Positions 20,561-34,124 of a stretch of DNA of 64,000 nt are shown piece by piece; within the stretch, counting starts at the first letter, position 1, and the number at the start of each line of letters is the position of its first letter. Location of the stretch: positions 2,471,001-2,535,000 of the forward strand of contig NC_064554.1 of assembly GCF_023856365.1 (NCBI RefSeq), in the 5' to 3' direction. Position numbers and translations under genes: made by a program. The notes under the pieces were generated by a model. The model did not search any database. It worked only from the letters and a program-made list of their open reading frames with translations, and was not told the origin of the DNA. The stretch comes from Brienomyrus brachyistius (Eukaryota > Chordata > Actinopteri > Osteoglossiformes > Mormyridae).

Positions 20561-21039
20561 TAAATCACCACTTCTACTGCTGAGTGCCATATTTTGTTTT
20601 ACAGCAGCTATCTCCTTTATAACTAATGTAATACACTAAACATTACATTGCTAGTCTGGCACAAATAAATCATCTTTATCCATCTGGGTAATTAGAATTT
20701 ACGTATAGGAAGCTTTAGTTCACATATTAGGCCCACTATATGAAAGTAATGATGTAGGTTCTCAGTAGGCACTACAATACAGGGGGTGCATGCATCATAC
20801 ACCTCAACCTGCCCCTTTCCATCCTCAAAAAAAACTAAACCTTAAGTCTATGGACATCATCCTAAGATGTTCAGATTACATATTTCGCATTATTCATCCT
20901 TACCGAGTACCTAAAAACATAACTAAATTTTGTATTATTATTATACAAAATATCATATATTATTAAATTTTGTATTATTATATTGACGACTTGACAATGA
21001 GCAGCTGTTACAATGTCAATCAACATCTGATTGTCATTA

Positions 21040-21240
21040 AAACTCACATGGCTGGGCCAGGCGGCCTGAGTAGCAGTCGACAAGGCGGCCACACTCAGAA
21101 GAACAGGTGGCCGCCCCTCCCCCCACCATTCACACCTAGTCGACTGGGCGGCCGCATTTACATATAGTAGACCAGGCGGCCCCACATACAAATGCCGGAG
21201 CGGGCCGCCCCCGCCCCCCACCCATTCCCACCTACCTCAC
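21040..21240. repeat. GGCGGCC-rich degenerate repeats
   Basis: Four to five spaced occurrences of GGCGGCC or its near inverse, separated by about 25-45 bp, with GTCGAC/GTCGACT spacers. It is a GC-rich island in an AT-rich centre. The origin is unknown. Confidence 0.55.
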
Positions 21241-22456
21241 ATGTATACTCCTGGGGACCCAGATGGGGATATTAAAATATAGAGCATTTTTACTGAAATT
21301 GTCTGGTTCCGCTTAGACGTGACTTTGGGAGTTTTGGGGAACAGTCATGCTGTAATCTAAAAAAATTAGGTCCATTTGGATTCAACTTAGGTTCTGGGGA
21401 CCCAGTATTCACCTGACTGGGATTAGGGCAGTACCCACATTCACAACATGGTTCTTTTGCGGTCAGAGGTAGGGAAACATGGCGCAACATGTCCTCTTGT
21501 CCGCCCGGCGGGGGGGGGGGGGGATTGCCCCGTTCACTGAGCTGGGCTTCTCCAAATTGGGTGCGATGGGCGCTCCTGCAGGAATATTCTGCGACTTTGC
21601 TTTTTGCTTGCCTTCCATCTGGGATTTCGCTCTTTCCACAGAACTTATGTGTTGTGTGCTGAAATATCCATAATGTTATAAAATAGGGAAGCAAAATGTT
21701 TTTCTTTTGCAGCTGTGGTTTGCAATGGTTTATTGTATCACTTTATTTTTGTTTTTAGTTTTGTTACAATCTAGTATAATTTGTAGCTTTCTGTATAGCA
21801 GCGAAAGCGTTAACTTTCTTGTGGAATGTGCTCATTAAAAAAGTTTTTTTTGGGATATAGAACAGTTATTGTATTATGTGCAAATACGAACTTTGAAGAG
21901 TACAGCCACCGCAACTCTGGACGATTTAGGCGCACAGTGCATACTATCGTAAGGCAACATTTGTGGTGGGAAAAAAATTAATCAGCAGTAATACTTTGCC
22001 CTCTAAGCCCACCACTAGATATTTCCAGCATTATTCGTTTGGTAAAATTGTTTTCTCTTGCCTTCCCCGGAGGCTTCTCCATACATGTGACAACTTTATG
22101 GCAGTAATTACTCTGGGCACCTGACTATCTGGTTTCAAAGTTTTGGCTCTTATCCTTTGTCAGTGACCAAATGGTAATATAGCAACAGATACTAAAAATT
22201 GCATCACAACAGGTAAGGACCAGGCACAGTCACTGAGTAGAAAAACTGTGGCCACAAGCATACAAAGATATAATACCACAAGCACAAGCCATTACATAAT
22301 AGACATTTTACAAAATTTTATATTGGCTGAAAACTAACTATTTTAATCGCCACATTAGATTACACATAAAGTATGACTCTTTGCAGTAAAGAAGACATAG
22401 ATTATATTTGCAAATTATAATAAAAAATATTAATAAAACTATTCCAACTATTCCAG

Positions 22457-23335
22457 TTTTCACTGGGGGGATGCCTTTTCCGGCAGGTGCTTGCCGAAAA
22501 AGGCATCCCCTTGGATTTTGCACTTGTGCAGCTCCCATCACCAAGTGCCTTTGGGACTTTGTATTTGAGAGAGTTTTAAGTTACCTGTGCAAGTTTCAGC
22601 AGCGTAGCTGCAGTACAGCCAGTTTTAACAGGGGGATGCCTTTTCCGGCAGGTGCTTGCCGAAAAAGGCATCCCCTTGGATTTTGCACTTGTGCAGCTCC
22701 CACCATCAAGTGCCTTTAGGACTTTGTATTTGAGAGAGTTTTAAGTTACCTGTGCAAATTTCAGCTGCATAGCTGCAGTACAGCCAGTTTTAACAGGGGG
22801 ATGCCTTTTCCGGCAGGTGCTTGCCGAAAAAGGCATCCCCTTGGATTTTGGATTTCTGCAGCTCCCAATATCAAGTGCCTTAAGGGCTTTGTATTTGAGA
22901 GAGTTTTAAGTCACCTGTGCAAGTTTCAGCAGTGTAGGTGCAGTAGATCCATTTTTAACAGGGGGGATGCCTTTTCCGGCAGGTGCTTGCCGAAAAAGGC
23001 ATCCCCTTGGATTTTGCACTTCTGCAGCTCCCATCACCAAGTGCCTTTGGGACTTTGTATTTGAGAGAGTTTTAAGTTACCTGTGCAAGTTTCAGCAGCG
23101 TAGCTGCAGTACAGCCATTTTTAACAGGGGGGATGCCTTTTCTGGCAGGTGCTTGCCGAAAAAGGCATGCCCTTGGATTTTGCACTTCTGCAGCTCCCAT
23201 CACCAAGTGCCTTTGGGACTTTGTATTTGAGAGAGTTTTAAGTTACCTGTGCAAATTTCAGCTGCATAGCTACAGTACAGGTGCTTGCCGAAAAAGGCAT
23301 CCCCTTGGATTTTGGATTTGGTTAGCTCCCATCAT
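22457..23335. repeat. 166-bp hairpin tandem array, right
   Basis: Six units in inverted orientation relative to the left array, with hairpins near 22470, 22640, 22808, 22975, 23140 and 23290. The outer part mirrors the left arm base for base in the stretches compared; the innermost unit differs from its left counterpart. Open frames here are fragments of the repeat: 166 is not a multiple of three, so each copy changes frame. Confidence 0.92.
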
Positions 23336-24763
23336 CAAGTATATAACAACAACAACAACAACAACAATAATAATAATAATAATAATAATAGATAATTCAT
23401 TGACACTCATGGAGAAATTGTCTTTACACCTCCCTATTTATAGAGTAAGTTGTTTGCAAAGGGCAGCCATCTGGTGGGACACCCAGAAAGCTGAGGGCTA
23501 AGAGCCTTGCTGAAGAACCTGCAGACATGCTGAGGCTGCGTTTGAACTAGTGACCTTCTGATTACATGGATACAGGCTTAGCCAATCAAGCCACACGCTG
23601 CCCCCCCACAGAAAAAAGTATATCCCCTCACCAACTTCATCATTATATTTGCACTAACCCCATGCACGTCTAACTAATACAATTTAGAGACAGGTCAGTG
23701 TCATCTGAGCTACATGGTGCAACACTATTTTAGCCATTAATTAAAACAAGACCCAGACATTTTAAAAAGATTGAGTAACAAATTTTTTTTCGTGAAAAAA
23801 CAGTGTTGCTGTGCATCTGATACACACTTATAATGTAACAAGCTTTATATTGCCACGTTAATGTCTGCTGTTTTGAACTTTTGAATCGATATTAACAGTG
23901 ACAGCCCATTAAGTAACAAAGCGTTTTCAGATCAGCGATCTATTTTATTTGTTTTGTGTTATATATCTGTATTTTAACAAAATACAACGTCATGTGATGT
24001 GTTACGTGCGTTTTATGAGTTTAAGTAAACAGGAACGATCATTTCTACGCATTACAAAAAAGAGCTTTCGTTTCGCTGTTTTCAGCGGTGCGCGCTCCCG
24101 AGACAGGCATGCATTCTACGGCAGGGATGCCTTTTTCGGCATAACAACGGGCAGGTGTCCGTAAGCTTCAAACAGCCCACTCACCGCTGGGACTATGGGT
24201 ACCGTTTAGCAGATCATACAAGCGCTACCACCTACGAAACTTTAGCACACGACGGCAGAATAACATTTCTGCACTTAAACATATGCAAGTGAAAACTGAG
24301 GGGATTAAGTTTATGATACCGCAGTCTGATTCTGAGGATTCTTTTGTTTTCACCCGCTTGGTTGTAATGTTGCTATAATAATATGCTGGTATGATTTCAC
24401 ATTAATCGTTATCGCATTTATGTGAATTAACCTGAATTAACTTGCATGCATAAAGCATTACACCTATCGGAAGTAAATAGCGGTTACATATGCGCAAGTT
24501 ATTTTTAAAATCGGTGTCAAATGACTCCCACGTGCTATAAGCTGCCCTGGATACTTGTTGTGCCTATCACATTACTACAGGGAAAAGAAGAGACGGTCAA
24601 GTAATAAGATCAGCGCTGTCAGTATTTGATTGGTTATTTTATTTTTAAAACAAAAAATTACAAAAAATGCCTTTCACTCTTCATATGCATTCATATATGA
24701 AAAAAGCAGAAACATTTATTATGAAATGTCAGTTAATCAAAACCAGCGGCAAATTTGTCGTTA

Positions 24764-24835
24764 GGCGCGGTGGCCAAGTGGTAAGGCGTCGGTCTCGTAA
24801 ACCGAAGATCGCGGGTTCGAACCCCGTCCGTGCCT
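24764..24835 (+). tRNA. trnT-CGU: tRNA-Thr (anticodon CGT)
   Basis: A 72-nt cloverleaf without intron. The acceptor GGCGCGG pairs with CCGTGCC. The D-arm includes TGGCCAAGTGGTAAGGC (A box), the anticodon stem GTCGG/CCGAA flanks CGT, and the T-arm GCGGGTTCGAACCCCGT contains the B box. A T-run near 24862 can terminate RNA polymerase III. It stands alone between the foldback element and a gene-poor region. Confidence 0.97.
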
Positions 24836-27800
24836 TATTGGGGAAAAAAATCGCGTTACATGTCTTTTTAAATCTGTCAAATACGTGTCACAACAGTCTA
24901 TTCAATGGAGCGGCGAACGTATTTTGGCTACGCAAAATGTATCTTTATATTTTTTTCATACAGTTTCATGGAAAAATATCTCGCAACTAATTACAATTTA
25001 TTAATTTCATTGTATTTATAACAGTGTTGTGTGAAAGTTGCGATAAGTGAAATATTTTCGGCTTAATCAAAGGAATTAAATAAGATGCATACTGTTTATG
25101 CATTATGCAAATAATACACTGTTTGCTACTTCGCCACAAGGAGTCGCTTAAAACGAAAAGCAGGTTGTATCCAGTTACGAATTAGTAGGCCTATTCTAAG
25201 AATGACTCTTTAAATTCATAAATTCATTTAAATTTCGTTAGGAAGAAACATAACGTAACAGTAAGGTTCAAACAATCAGATCAATTTAAACAACTTGACA
25301 CTTATACAGGCATGGTTTATTTTACTGGATCTTTGCTACCGCCGAATATTAATACGATTTATTGTTATTGTAATATTAATCTGTCGTTCTAATGGTGAAC
25401 TTTTATGCCTATAATAACCTTTAAATTGTCAATTGAAGAATGTTATACCGAAAGACAATCATTTACCATTTGCAAAACACGTGCAGTACTATAGGCTATT
25501 GAGTAAAAATAAATTAGGAGATGGTGCAGCACCGCTGTTTTCCAACTGGTGGCAACACTAATCTATTCAATAATTACTTACAGAGACGGAAAAGTCTGGA
25601 GAGGCGCCGACAAAGTAATCAGTTTGCTACCTAGAATTCCTTGTTTGGGAGGGAAGAGTTTGCTTGCGCCAGAAAGAGTCAACGACTTGCACTCAGTCTG
25701 ACTGGTCAGTTATGACAAGCACGTTCGCAGACACGAAGCGGATCTGTAAGGATAACGTCACTGACACATGCGGATGCATGAAGGGGACGGAGAACTTTCC
25801 ATGATTTTAAAAACGTCTGAGAAAGAAACAGGTATTTTTGCGGCTATGATGGAATTAACATTTTCTTCCGTTTCGGTGGACAATAGGCTACAAACATCAT
25901 TTTCTCTGAACATGTTGCAGCTTCTTTAAAAGGATCGTATTGCCAAACTCGACATCCGCGTGAGATCGCGAATGATCGAAAGGTTGGACCGAGCCGCAAC
26001 ATATAGTGAACTTAGCTTCGGTACCCATCTCATCCTCGTCGTACGCAATTCTTTATTGCACAGACTGCCTAATATATGAGAGGAAACTGCAGCGAGAGGT
26101 GTCAGTGTGAAGGTAAAAAAATGGAGCGTGTGATCGTTTCTGGAAAAAAAAGCCGTTATATGGTATATTTCTTAGGAAAGAAATGTAAATTGGGCTATTA
26201 CTTTTGGTTTTCTCTCTGCACGGAACATGCGAGAGAGTTTCAGATAATGCACAACATACGGTATATCATTCGGTCAGTAGCCCCAATACTTTCTGTTTTT
26301 TCTTATAGGGTAACTATATGGAAATGGACTTTTAAAGATGACTTTCTAACTAGATTCGGTTTAAGTCCGTCACATATTATATTGATCGGGACTTTACATC
26401 CATTCATTTGACCCACGTAAGGTGGTTGCCATTCAGAAGAAGCCTTTTGGGAATGTGTCTGAGGTTGGGTCTTTGCGGGCAAGGTGAGTGCTCTGTGTTC
26501 TCTCAACTGGCCTACAAAGTCCCAGTTTTTGACTCATGTGACCATCGACGGTGTGTCTTTAAGAGAATTGATCAAGTTCTTTGTCTCCGAGAAACATTCA
26601 ACCTGCGTAACAGCGTGATATCTAATCGCTGTCAGACTCTCTTCTTTTTAATAAATTTAGATTTTCATTCTAGAGTATAAAAATAGATTCAATACCCCAG
26701 TGCATCATAAAATACCAGCCAAATCTAACTATTTAAAACCATTCCAAGTAACCATTGTTTCGCAGGTGACTTATAAATTACGAATTAATGTTTTGAAAGC
26801 AGACATTTCAAATATGTGTCAAGAGACCAATAGGTGTGGTAGAAATACAAATAAAGCAGACGCCGTATTGAACTGGCAATGTATTATGGGCTGCCTGGTA
26901 TGATGAAAGACTAATTCTGTAATGTGGTTAATTTAGGGTAATACATTGCTATACGTAATTTCAGGCACTCGGAAAACTACCACTTTTGTAGTAACTCACA
27001 GAAGCAGCGAAAAAAACCAAAAAGCCCAAACCAGTCGTGCTCCTGTTCATTAAACAATACGTCATATATGTTAAGTCAGTGTATGCGAATTCTCGGTTTT
27101 TAAATGTTAAAGACATTATGTCTGTCGCTCACGTAGCTTTTTCCTATTTTGAGCCACGCAGTATTACATAAAACTGTGATAGTTTTAATTAATTTCACTA
27201 CCTCTTAAATAAATGCCTTCAAGATTAGCGCAAATTGCCTATTGTAAACAGATTGTTATACATTCCATCGTCAAATTAAAAACTTTACATATGCTTCAAA
27301 TAGTAAGTTTTATTAATGAAAGTAATGAAGTTAATAGTTATTCGTAAAATAATTAAAACACATGTTTAATTGTTAAGCTTGAAAAGTGAAATTCAGATTT
27401 AATCGGTCATTTAACAGAAGCAAATGTTAGTGCATCATAATACTAAACACGATTTGCTAAAGACTTAAAAGCATAAATGTATAACTGTTTAGTGTACTGG
27501 TAATTATTTTAGGAATTATCGATGGAATTGTTTTATTAGTGAAATTTAAAAGGAAACGGTAACATAGCATGGCATTGATGATTATATTTAATTAATTTGA
27601 ACAATTTCCTGTTTTAAAAATAGGATCCACAACTAATATTTTACTATTTTGACATATTTAAACATTATTCATGCATTTTATTATTTATGTCTTGACGTGT
27701 TAAAATGCTTTTTACAAACATCTGTTTAAGAAAGCTGATTCCTTAATATATTTTCTTCATCAATCAGTATTTATGAAGGAAAACGACAGAACATTATTGT

Positions 27801-29637
27801 GTAAATGCCAAATATTAAATTAGTGGTTAATGTGGTCACTCTCTTTAAAATATTAACTCACGTTATAATGTTACATTTAAGGAGACCTCTAAAACAAATA
27901 AATGCTTAGAGCTGTAATTATTTAACAAACTTTTTGATATTTCTTACATATTAAATTATTTAGAAAGTACATAATTTACAACTGTTAAAATCAAATAGCT
28001 TATTATCTTCTTACAAGAGCTTTTCTAAAATTGCGCTAAAATTCTTCAGCCACGTCAAAACTTTTTAAACCTGGAACAGAAAAAGTACAACCCAAACACT
28101 TGAATGGGTTTTTAAATATAAACAGCAGGAAAATAAATTTAAAAAACATATATAACATTTTTAAACAAAATAAGAGAAACTACAAAACAATACCAATTGT
28201 ATATTATTCATAATATTATTATTAATAATAATCATAATCACAAGATTTATAAGTTTAAGATACAGTTTTCCTAACCTAAAGACTAGGGCTGAGTTTCCCA
28301 AAGTGCTCTTAATACGACTTTGTTCGTAAGTACTGGAAATTCACCCTAGATCATTAAGAAGTAGCACAGGATGAGCACAATGAACTAAGGAATTCTGGGA
28401 AATTGACATAGCGAGCTGATTAAATATGAGATACTATGGCACATGTGACCGCCTGCCCGGGATCCCCCAGTGGGTCTGGGCCGCGTCTCACAAACAGCAC
28501 TGTCCCTTCTGATCTCTCTAACCGAGCAGCTCTGCACCATCGTTTGTCAGCCAGGCTTTGCAAAGAAGTCAGATGCGCGACACACTGGGGATCGTTAAGG
28601 CCTGCGGGGAGTGTGTGAAGGTGAACAGCGCCGGGTGGGGATCCCCCTCTCTGAACAGCAAGTGCACCCACCAGAAGGAGTTAATTGTCACTACTAAATT
28701 ATTGCCAGTATTTAAGGCTGCAGTTTGAGTTTGTTCACCTATTTGCTTCACACGCTGCAAACTGCCTCGGAGTGGGTTGAACTCGCTCACCCTTTTCATA
28801 CCTCTGCGCAAATCCCAATGCAAGTCCTATTTTTTTAATATGCGCAATTTATAAACCCTGGCGTGCCGGTTTTGAAGAGAAAGAAAGCTGTTCCCGTCTT
28901 TTTCCCCACTTAAAGTTCACAGCTGTTGGACGGCTGACAGTTCGACCTGGTAACTTCCAGTCCTTGGAAACTGGGAACCCCCCCCCTCACAATTCCCCAA
29001 CTGCTCCCTGACCCATTGACTCTAGAGTCACTAATGGCCCCGGGAGTGAAGGGGCTATGGAGTAACAGGTTGGGGGGGGCACCCAAGAGGCAGCAAGAAA
29101 AATGAGGGACTTTTGGGGGCAGCTGTGTTTCATGGAACCAGTCATAATGCCCCTAAAAATCCTTATTACTCTTGCAATGTTCAGCCATCTTCTGAGGAGC
29201 TTCCGCCTGCCCCCCTGTGGGACCCGCCTGACCCCGCTGGCCATCGCCACATTAGCACGCCAGCACATGCTCATGTGCACCATTTACTTCAATTTACAAG
29301 GCAAGTCACATGACTGTACAGCAACGCAGACCTTATATGGATTCCTGCATTCCCAATTACATTTACGGTGGCCTGTGTTTTAAATGATGTTGTTTAAAAT
29401 GTGTTTAGATGTTTCAACTTCAAGTGTGCTATGAAATAATTTTGTTTTATGCGCCGACAATTAAATTGTCAATTTTCTCTATTCCTGTTGAATGTTGATT
29501 TACTGAATTTGAATTTAATGAATTTAAATCTCCAAAAGGGAGCCATCCAGTACAGGATCATATCCATCCACCATCTGCTGACTGTGAACAGGAATTGAGC
29601 TGGTTTTGGGTGGGGGAGCCAGCCAATATGTTTCATA

Positions 29638-29691
<54 letters not shown>

Positions 29692-32344
29692 TCACCAACA
29701 AAAGAATATACTCATGATTAAACATCAAATGTCATTGTATTTCAGATGCATGTCTAAATTCAGCGAAAACATTCAAATGTGAAAATCTAATATTCCCAAA
29801 TGCTCTCAGATTTCTTCATTTTTTTAGTCTGACTGGTCAGTGCAACTTCCGGAATAATGAAGTTGCATGGAAATTTCAGTGGAATCCCCAATGAGTCACG
29901 TGGGGAATTTCACTGTTTCCTAAAAGACTCATATTACCCATTGCTGGAGCTGGGAGAGAGCAGAGGCCCTGGCTTTGGGAAGATGCGGAGAATGACCTGT
30001 CAGAACTTGCGGAACTGCCCAGCGCAGGAAGCACCACTTTCCGTGCCCTTTTGCATCTTCGATTCGCTATCGATGCTGTTGCTCTCTTTAGCATTTCCAG
30101 CCTTTAATCTCATCACTCTTCCTTAGTCCTCTCTTAGCGTTAGTGTAACATTCCTTTGCTGTGAGTACTAGCATCGTTCTGCCTAGTATTGTTCTCATTA
30201 ATTTAACTTTTTTTCTTTTTTTTAATGCGATCTCCTGACTAGCTTTAGCTCTTTACCGTTTCTTGTGCCAGGGTGGTAGTACGCCTCTTGCCAACATTTG
30301 TAATCTCTTTGCTGCTATTGGTCCTGGCCAGAGAAAACCTCACTGCACGCCACAATCATATTAGCATAAGAGCAATGGCTACTATTAAAAAAAATATGCA
30401 CACAAACACATGTTTGTCTCACTTCTTCTCACACCTGTACATGCAAGTAAAAACCTGCAGTTAAAAAAAAGGCACAGAAGCCATTGGCAGTGGAGTCCTC
30501 GATGCCTGTTAGATGCAGTGCCCAGTGCCAGTGAGCTGGCATGGGAGCCGTTTACCTGCAAACAAGTAGAGGTGTACCAGGCTAATAGGCAGGAACGGGC
30601 AGCCAGGGGAAGCCAGAGGCTGGGCCACACCCAGTGGGAGAGTCAGCACCCCCTTGGGGCCTCTTTGCGCTCCTGCTGCTCGCAGCACCCGTGAGGGTGT
30701 CAGCCAAACACAGAAGTTAAGTACAGCTACAACACAACCTGGATAAACAGGAAACATAGCATGTTCTGCCAAATGAGAATGCAGTACTTCCACAACCCCT
30801 GGTTGGACCCCATGCTATTTAAAACTGATTTATGACACATTTGATCTTAATAAAAGATGGATAGCCTTAGTTATTCCTGTAACAATGTCATCAATCAACT
30901 ATTCCTATTAACACAAAAGGATATGTAATAGAAGCGACATGCTTGCTTTGCTACTCGTTACCATTAGAATCACTTTGAATACAGCTGTATGCCTGTAAAT
31001 TGGCAGGCATAAAATTTCTTGCGGGGGGAGGGTGGGGACACTCTGCGTCATCAGGCCATTGCATTTGCATTTATAGCTGACAGTCATTGGCGGAGTAGCA
31101 ACCCAGTCAGGGCAAACGGACTCCTCTTCTGTCCTGAAACGTTACCAGGCACTTAGTGTTTTAACAGCAGGCAACAATTTAGCCAGCCTTTGCACTGACG
31201 GATCATTGTGGTGTTTTTAGGCGCACCCCGATCAGCCTCGGTTTCACGCCATGTGCATCCTCTAGTCCGGCCCAAAAGAGAAAGAACAAAGAGTAACGGG
31301 AGTGCTTTTTAGAGCGCCTGGCTTTACGGAGCGTTCGGTCGCCTGTTCCCGCAGGCTTTCGCGAAGACGTCCCGTCGCTTCTCCGGCAGCTGCCTCCGAG
31401 GTATCACTGTAGTGGCATCCAAATTAGAAGATGGATTCTAATGAACTTAGAAATTCACTTGAAAGGCAGCACGAGAACAGTGAGTCACCAAATGATTGTG
31501 CTTCCCTTCTCAGTCCCTTTATAAACCGTTGCTCACAAAGGCTCACAAGCCCCGATAATTTAAGTGTGGCAGAAACTGGGCTATCTGTTAAACGCAAAAC
31601 TGAAAAATGTGTTCATACGAACAAAAAATATTTTCTTTTTCCCCAAAGCAGGCGGAAATAAAAGTCCAAAATAAACAGAACCATGTTTGCCTCACACATA
31701 AGTGCTTTAAAAACAAACTTGATTAAGTAAATCTGAAACATTTTCAGCTCAGGCAAAACAACTTCAGTGACCTAATGGTCAGACGAGGCTGTGGAAGCAA
31801 GACAGGCACTTTGAGAGTGTTTTAAAACTTTCGGTCTTAAACTGACCTAAGCAAAGAGAATCTTGGTGGACCCATGACTTTTTTTTCCCCTGGCTTTCTG
31901 GTGGAGGTGTTGATTAATTTCTGGCAAAGCAGATTGTCGACTGCAACCAATTATTACTCAGCAAGACACTCTAGCCTTAAGTAACCCGCAGAAACAATAA
32001 CTATATTTACATGAATAGACCAAATTGCCCAAAAATTCCTCTGCTGTTTCAGCTCAGCCCCTCTGAATCACAGGCAATTAGAAAACAGAACCCCAGTCGA
32101 TATTGCAATACTGGTGATTTAAGAAACCAATTTAATGTTGGACTGCCCAAATTTGCATGGGTGTCAATGATGCAATCCTTCCTGGCTGCAATCATTATCA
32201 GCTGGCTGCAACATTGTACTACTTCTGCAAGTCCAGGTAGATATCAATTCTGAATTTGGTTTGCTGTTGTGGCAAAAAACTGCTTCACATACTAAGTATC
32301 ATTTAAATTAACATGTAATATACATAACATATAGACTGTAACAT

Positions 32345-32690
32345 AGACTATCCATCCATCCATCCATTTTCCAAACCGCTTATCCTTCTGGGTTGCGGGG
32401 GGTCCAGAGCCTATCCTGGAAGCTATGGGCATGAGGCAGGGAACAACCCAGGACCATCACAGGGCACACACACACACACACACACCAGTCACGCACACAT
32501 AAAAATGTAGTAACTCCAATAAGCCTCAGCATGTCTTCAGACTGTGGGGTGGAGGAACTGGAGGAAACCCCACGACGACATGGGGAGAACATGCAAACTC
32601 CACACACATGGAACCCAGGCAGAAACTCAAACCCAGGGCCGCGAGGCAACAGTGCTAACCACTGCAACACCATGCCGCCCTGTACTACAG
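32345..32690 (+). mobile_element. dispersed fish repeat (CATCCATTTTCCAAACCGC family)
   Basis: It begins with repeated CATC and ATTTTCCAAACCGCTTATCC, then GCCTATCCTGGAAGC, GACCATCACAGGGCACACAC, and GAGAACATGCAAACTCCAC. This order is seen in a very common teleost interspersed repeat. Related copies are at 45265-45530 and 59795-59955. It contains a (CA)n expansion and no coding sequence. I do not assign a class. Confidence 0.7.
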
Positions 32691-33282
32691 TGGAGCATTT
32701 CAGTTTTAACACACCTGCAAACAGATCCTCTATTTCTCATCAGACTTTCCAATCGACTTTTCCTACATTTATAAATCAACCCTTTGAATTTGGTCTTTAA
32801 CTAGTGCAAGTGTTGCCTAAGAAAAGAGAATGGCAAGTAAGCAGGACTGCTTAGGTCAGGTGCATTCGCTGACAGCAAGATTCTGGCCCCTGAGATAGAC
32901 AACTTTGTAAAATACGGACATGACATCTATGAGCATTTGCGTTAAAAACACCCTGAGAGCAAATTGTCCTGTTGCGAAAGTACGCTAAAGTTTTAACCGA
33001 TGCTTGAGTCATGATGACGTTACTGTAGCTTTGAGCAGAAAACTTCTAAGTAGATAAGTCAATGCAGATTGCTATGCATTGTCGTCTATTTTTACATTAC
33101 TCTTCGTTTTTTTATGTTTTTCTGCTATCTAGTTTTGTACATCACTTTGTGACTGTGTTTTTTTTACTGTGAAAGGAAAGGAGCTTAATGAATAAATGTT
33201 ACTACTGTTTGCTAAGGTGCAAAAACAAGATCTCGGCCAATGGGGCTTGATCTAGCAAAGGGGAGACAACCTCAGCCCTGAA

Positions 33283-33448
33283 CAGCGGTGGAAATTTCAG
33301 GTCCAGAAAGTATAAATCCAGACCGTGATTTCCTTTCAACCAAAGAGTTGAGCATAAAAGAGTCACAGTTACAGAGTACTCCACCGGTTGGTTGAAACAA
33401 AATCCTGATCTGGATTTCTACTTTCTGGACCTGAAATTTCCACCTCTG
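33283..33448. mobile_element. hAT-type foldback MITE
   Basis: Terminal inverted repeats: left CAGCGGTGGAAATTTCAGG then TCCAGAAAGTA; right the inverse, ending GAAATTTCCACCTCTG. It is flanked by GCCCTGAA and GCCCTGAC, an 8-bp duplication with one mismatch, typical of hAT. It is 166 bp long and non-coding. The same family is at 52712-52876. Confidence 0.82.
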
Positions 33449-34124
33449 GCCCTGACATTCGACTCCTGATGTTCCCCGCAGCACGCAAAGCATGTTATAT
33501 TTTAGGAGAACAGAAAAGCTCACAATTCAACGTCCCTCAGGGGCAACAAGCTGGCTTGGCAGTGCTTGAGCGTTGGCTGCATTCGCTCTGGTAGTCACTA
33601 ATCATGACACAACTCCCACCACACCCCTCGCTGGCTAACTGCCCACCCTACTTGCCCAAAAAACACATATAGGGGCCCTCAGCGCTACTGAACCCATTGC
33701 CCAATGACCAATATATATGGCGGAGTTTGTCACCAGTGTGTCATCATTGAAATAAAAGTATGAAACGCTTTTGAATGCTTAACAAATACCTAAGGGTGTC
33801 AGGGTTCAAGTGGAGGGTGATAGGTCAAGAAGTGTGTGTTACAGCTGACGACAAAAATGTTCAGAGCAAGACAGGCTCAGGGGTTAGAAAGCCTCTGGGC
33901 TTTCCTGAAAGTTCCAAGGATTTCGGTGGACTCATAAAACCAGGACGCTTAGCTATAGGCGCCTGCCTTTGCCCCTTAACATATTGAAACAGGAAGTAGA
34001 ATAACGATTTCCATTGCCAGTCATTTTAATAAATGCTAACGCTTTGCTTTAACTGCACCTTCATAATGCATTTATAATGCATTCATAGAACATTCAATGC
34101 ACCTTCGTAAGACATTTGCAGAAG

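Larger units (their letters stand above)
16774..24146. mobile_element. 7.4 kb foldback DNA transposon with Ginger-like termini
   Basis: The left end starts TGTTATGCCGAAAAAGGCAT and the right end is its exact inverse (TTCGGCATAACA). Both are flanked by ACGG (16770-16773 and 24147-24150), a 4-bp target duplication. The arms 16774 to about 18290 and about 22630 to 24146 are colinear inverted repeats of about 1.5 kb; every segment I compared by eye was identical. Inside the arms are arrays of a 166-bp hairpin unit. The centre (about 19620-22460) is mostly AT-rich non-coding DNA holding a SINE, a GGCGGCC-rich patch and one PHD-finger exon; no transposase core was found, so it looks non-autonomous. 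Ends of form TGTNR with 4-bp duplications are reported for Ginger transposons; the superfamily is inference. Large foldback elements of other superfamilies are the alternative. Confidence 0.75.

Noticed and set aside
20871..21694. ORFs of 116 and 134 codons in the centre of the foldback element as transposase
   Set aside because: No DDE or integrase motif was visible; the frames cross a G14 run and GGCGGCC repeats. The 134-codon frame has some Cys pairs but no recognisable domain.
17419..23501. Repeated ORFs of 87-122 codons (MPFPAGACRKRHPLGF type)
   Set aside because: They are readings of the 166-bp hairpin repeat; the frame changes in each unit and the same sequence is read in both orientations.
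31200..31661. Coding exon at 31431-31661
   Set aside because: The 76-codon frame has no family features; the GC-rich stretch upstream might be an untranslated exon, but nothing supports a gene.
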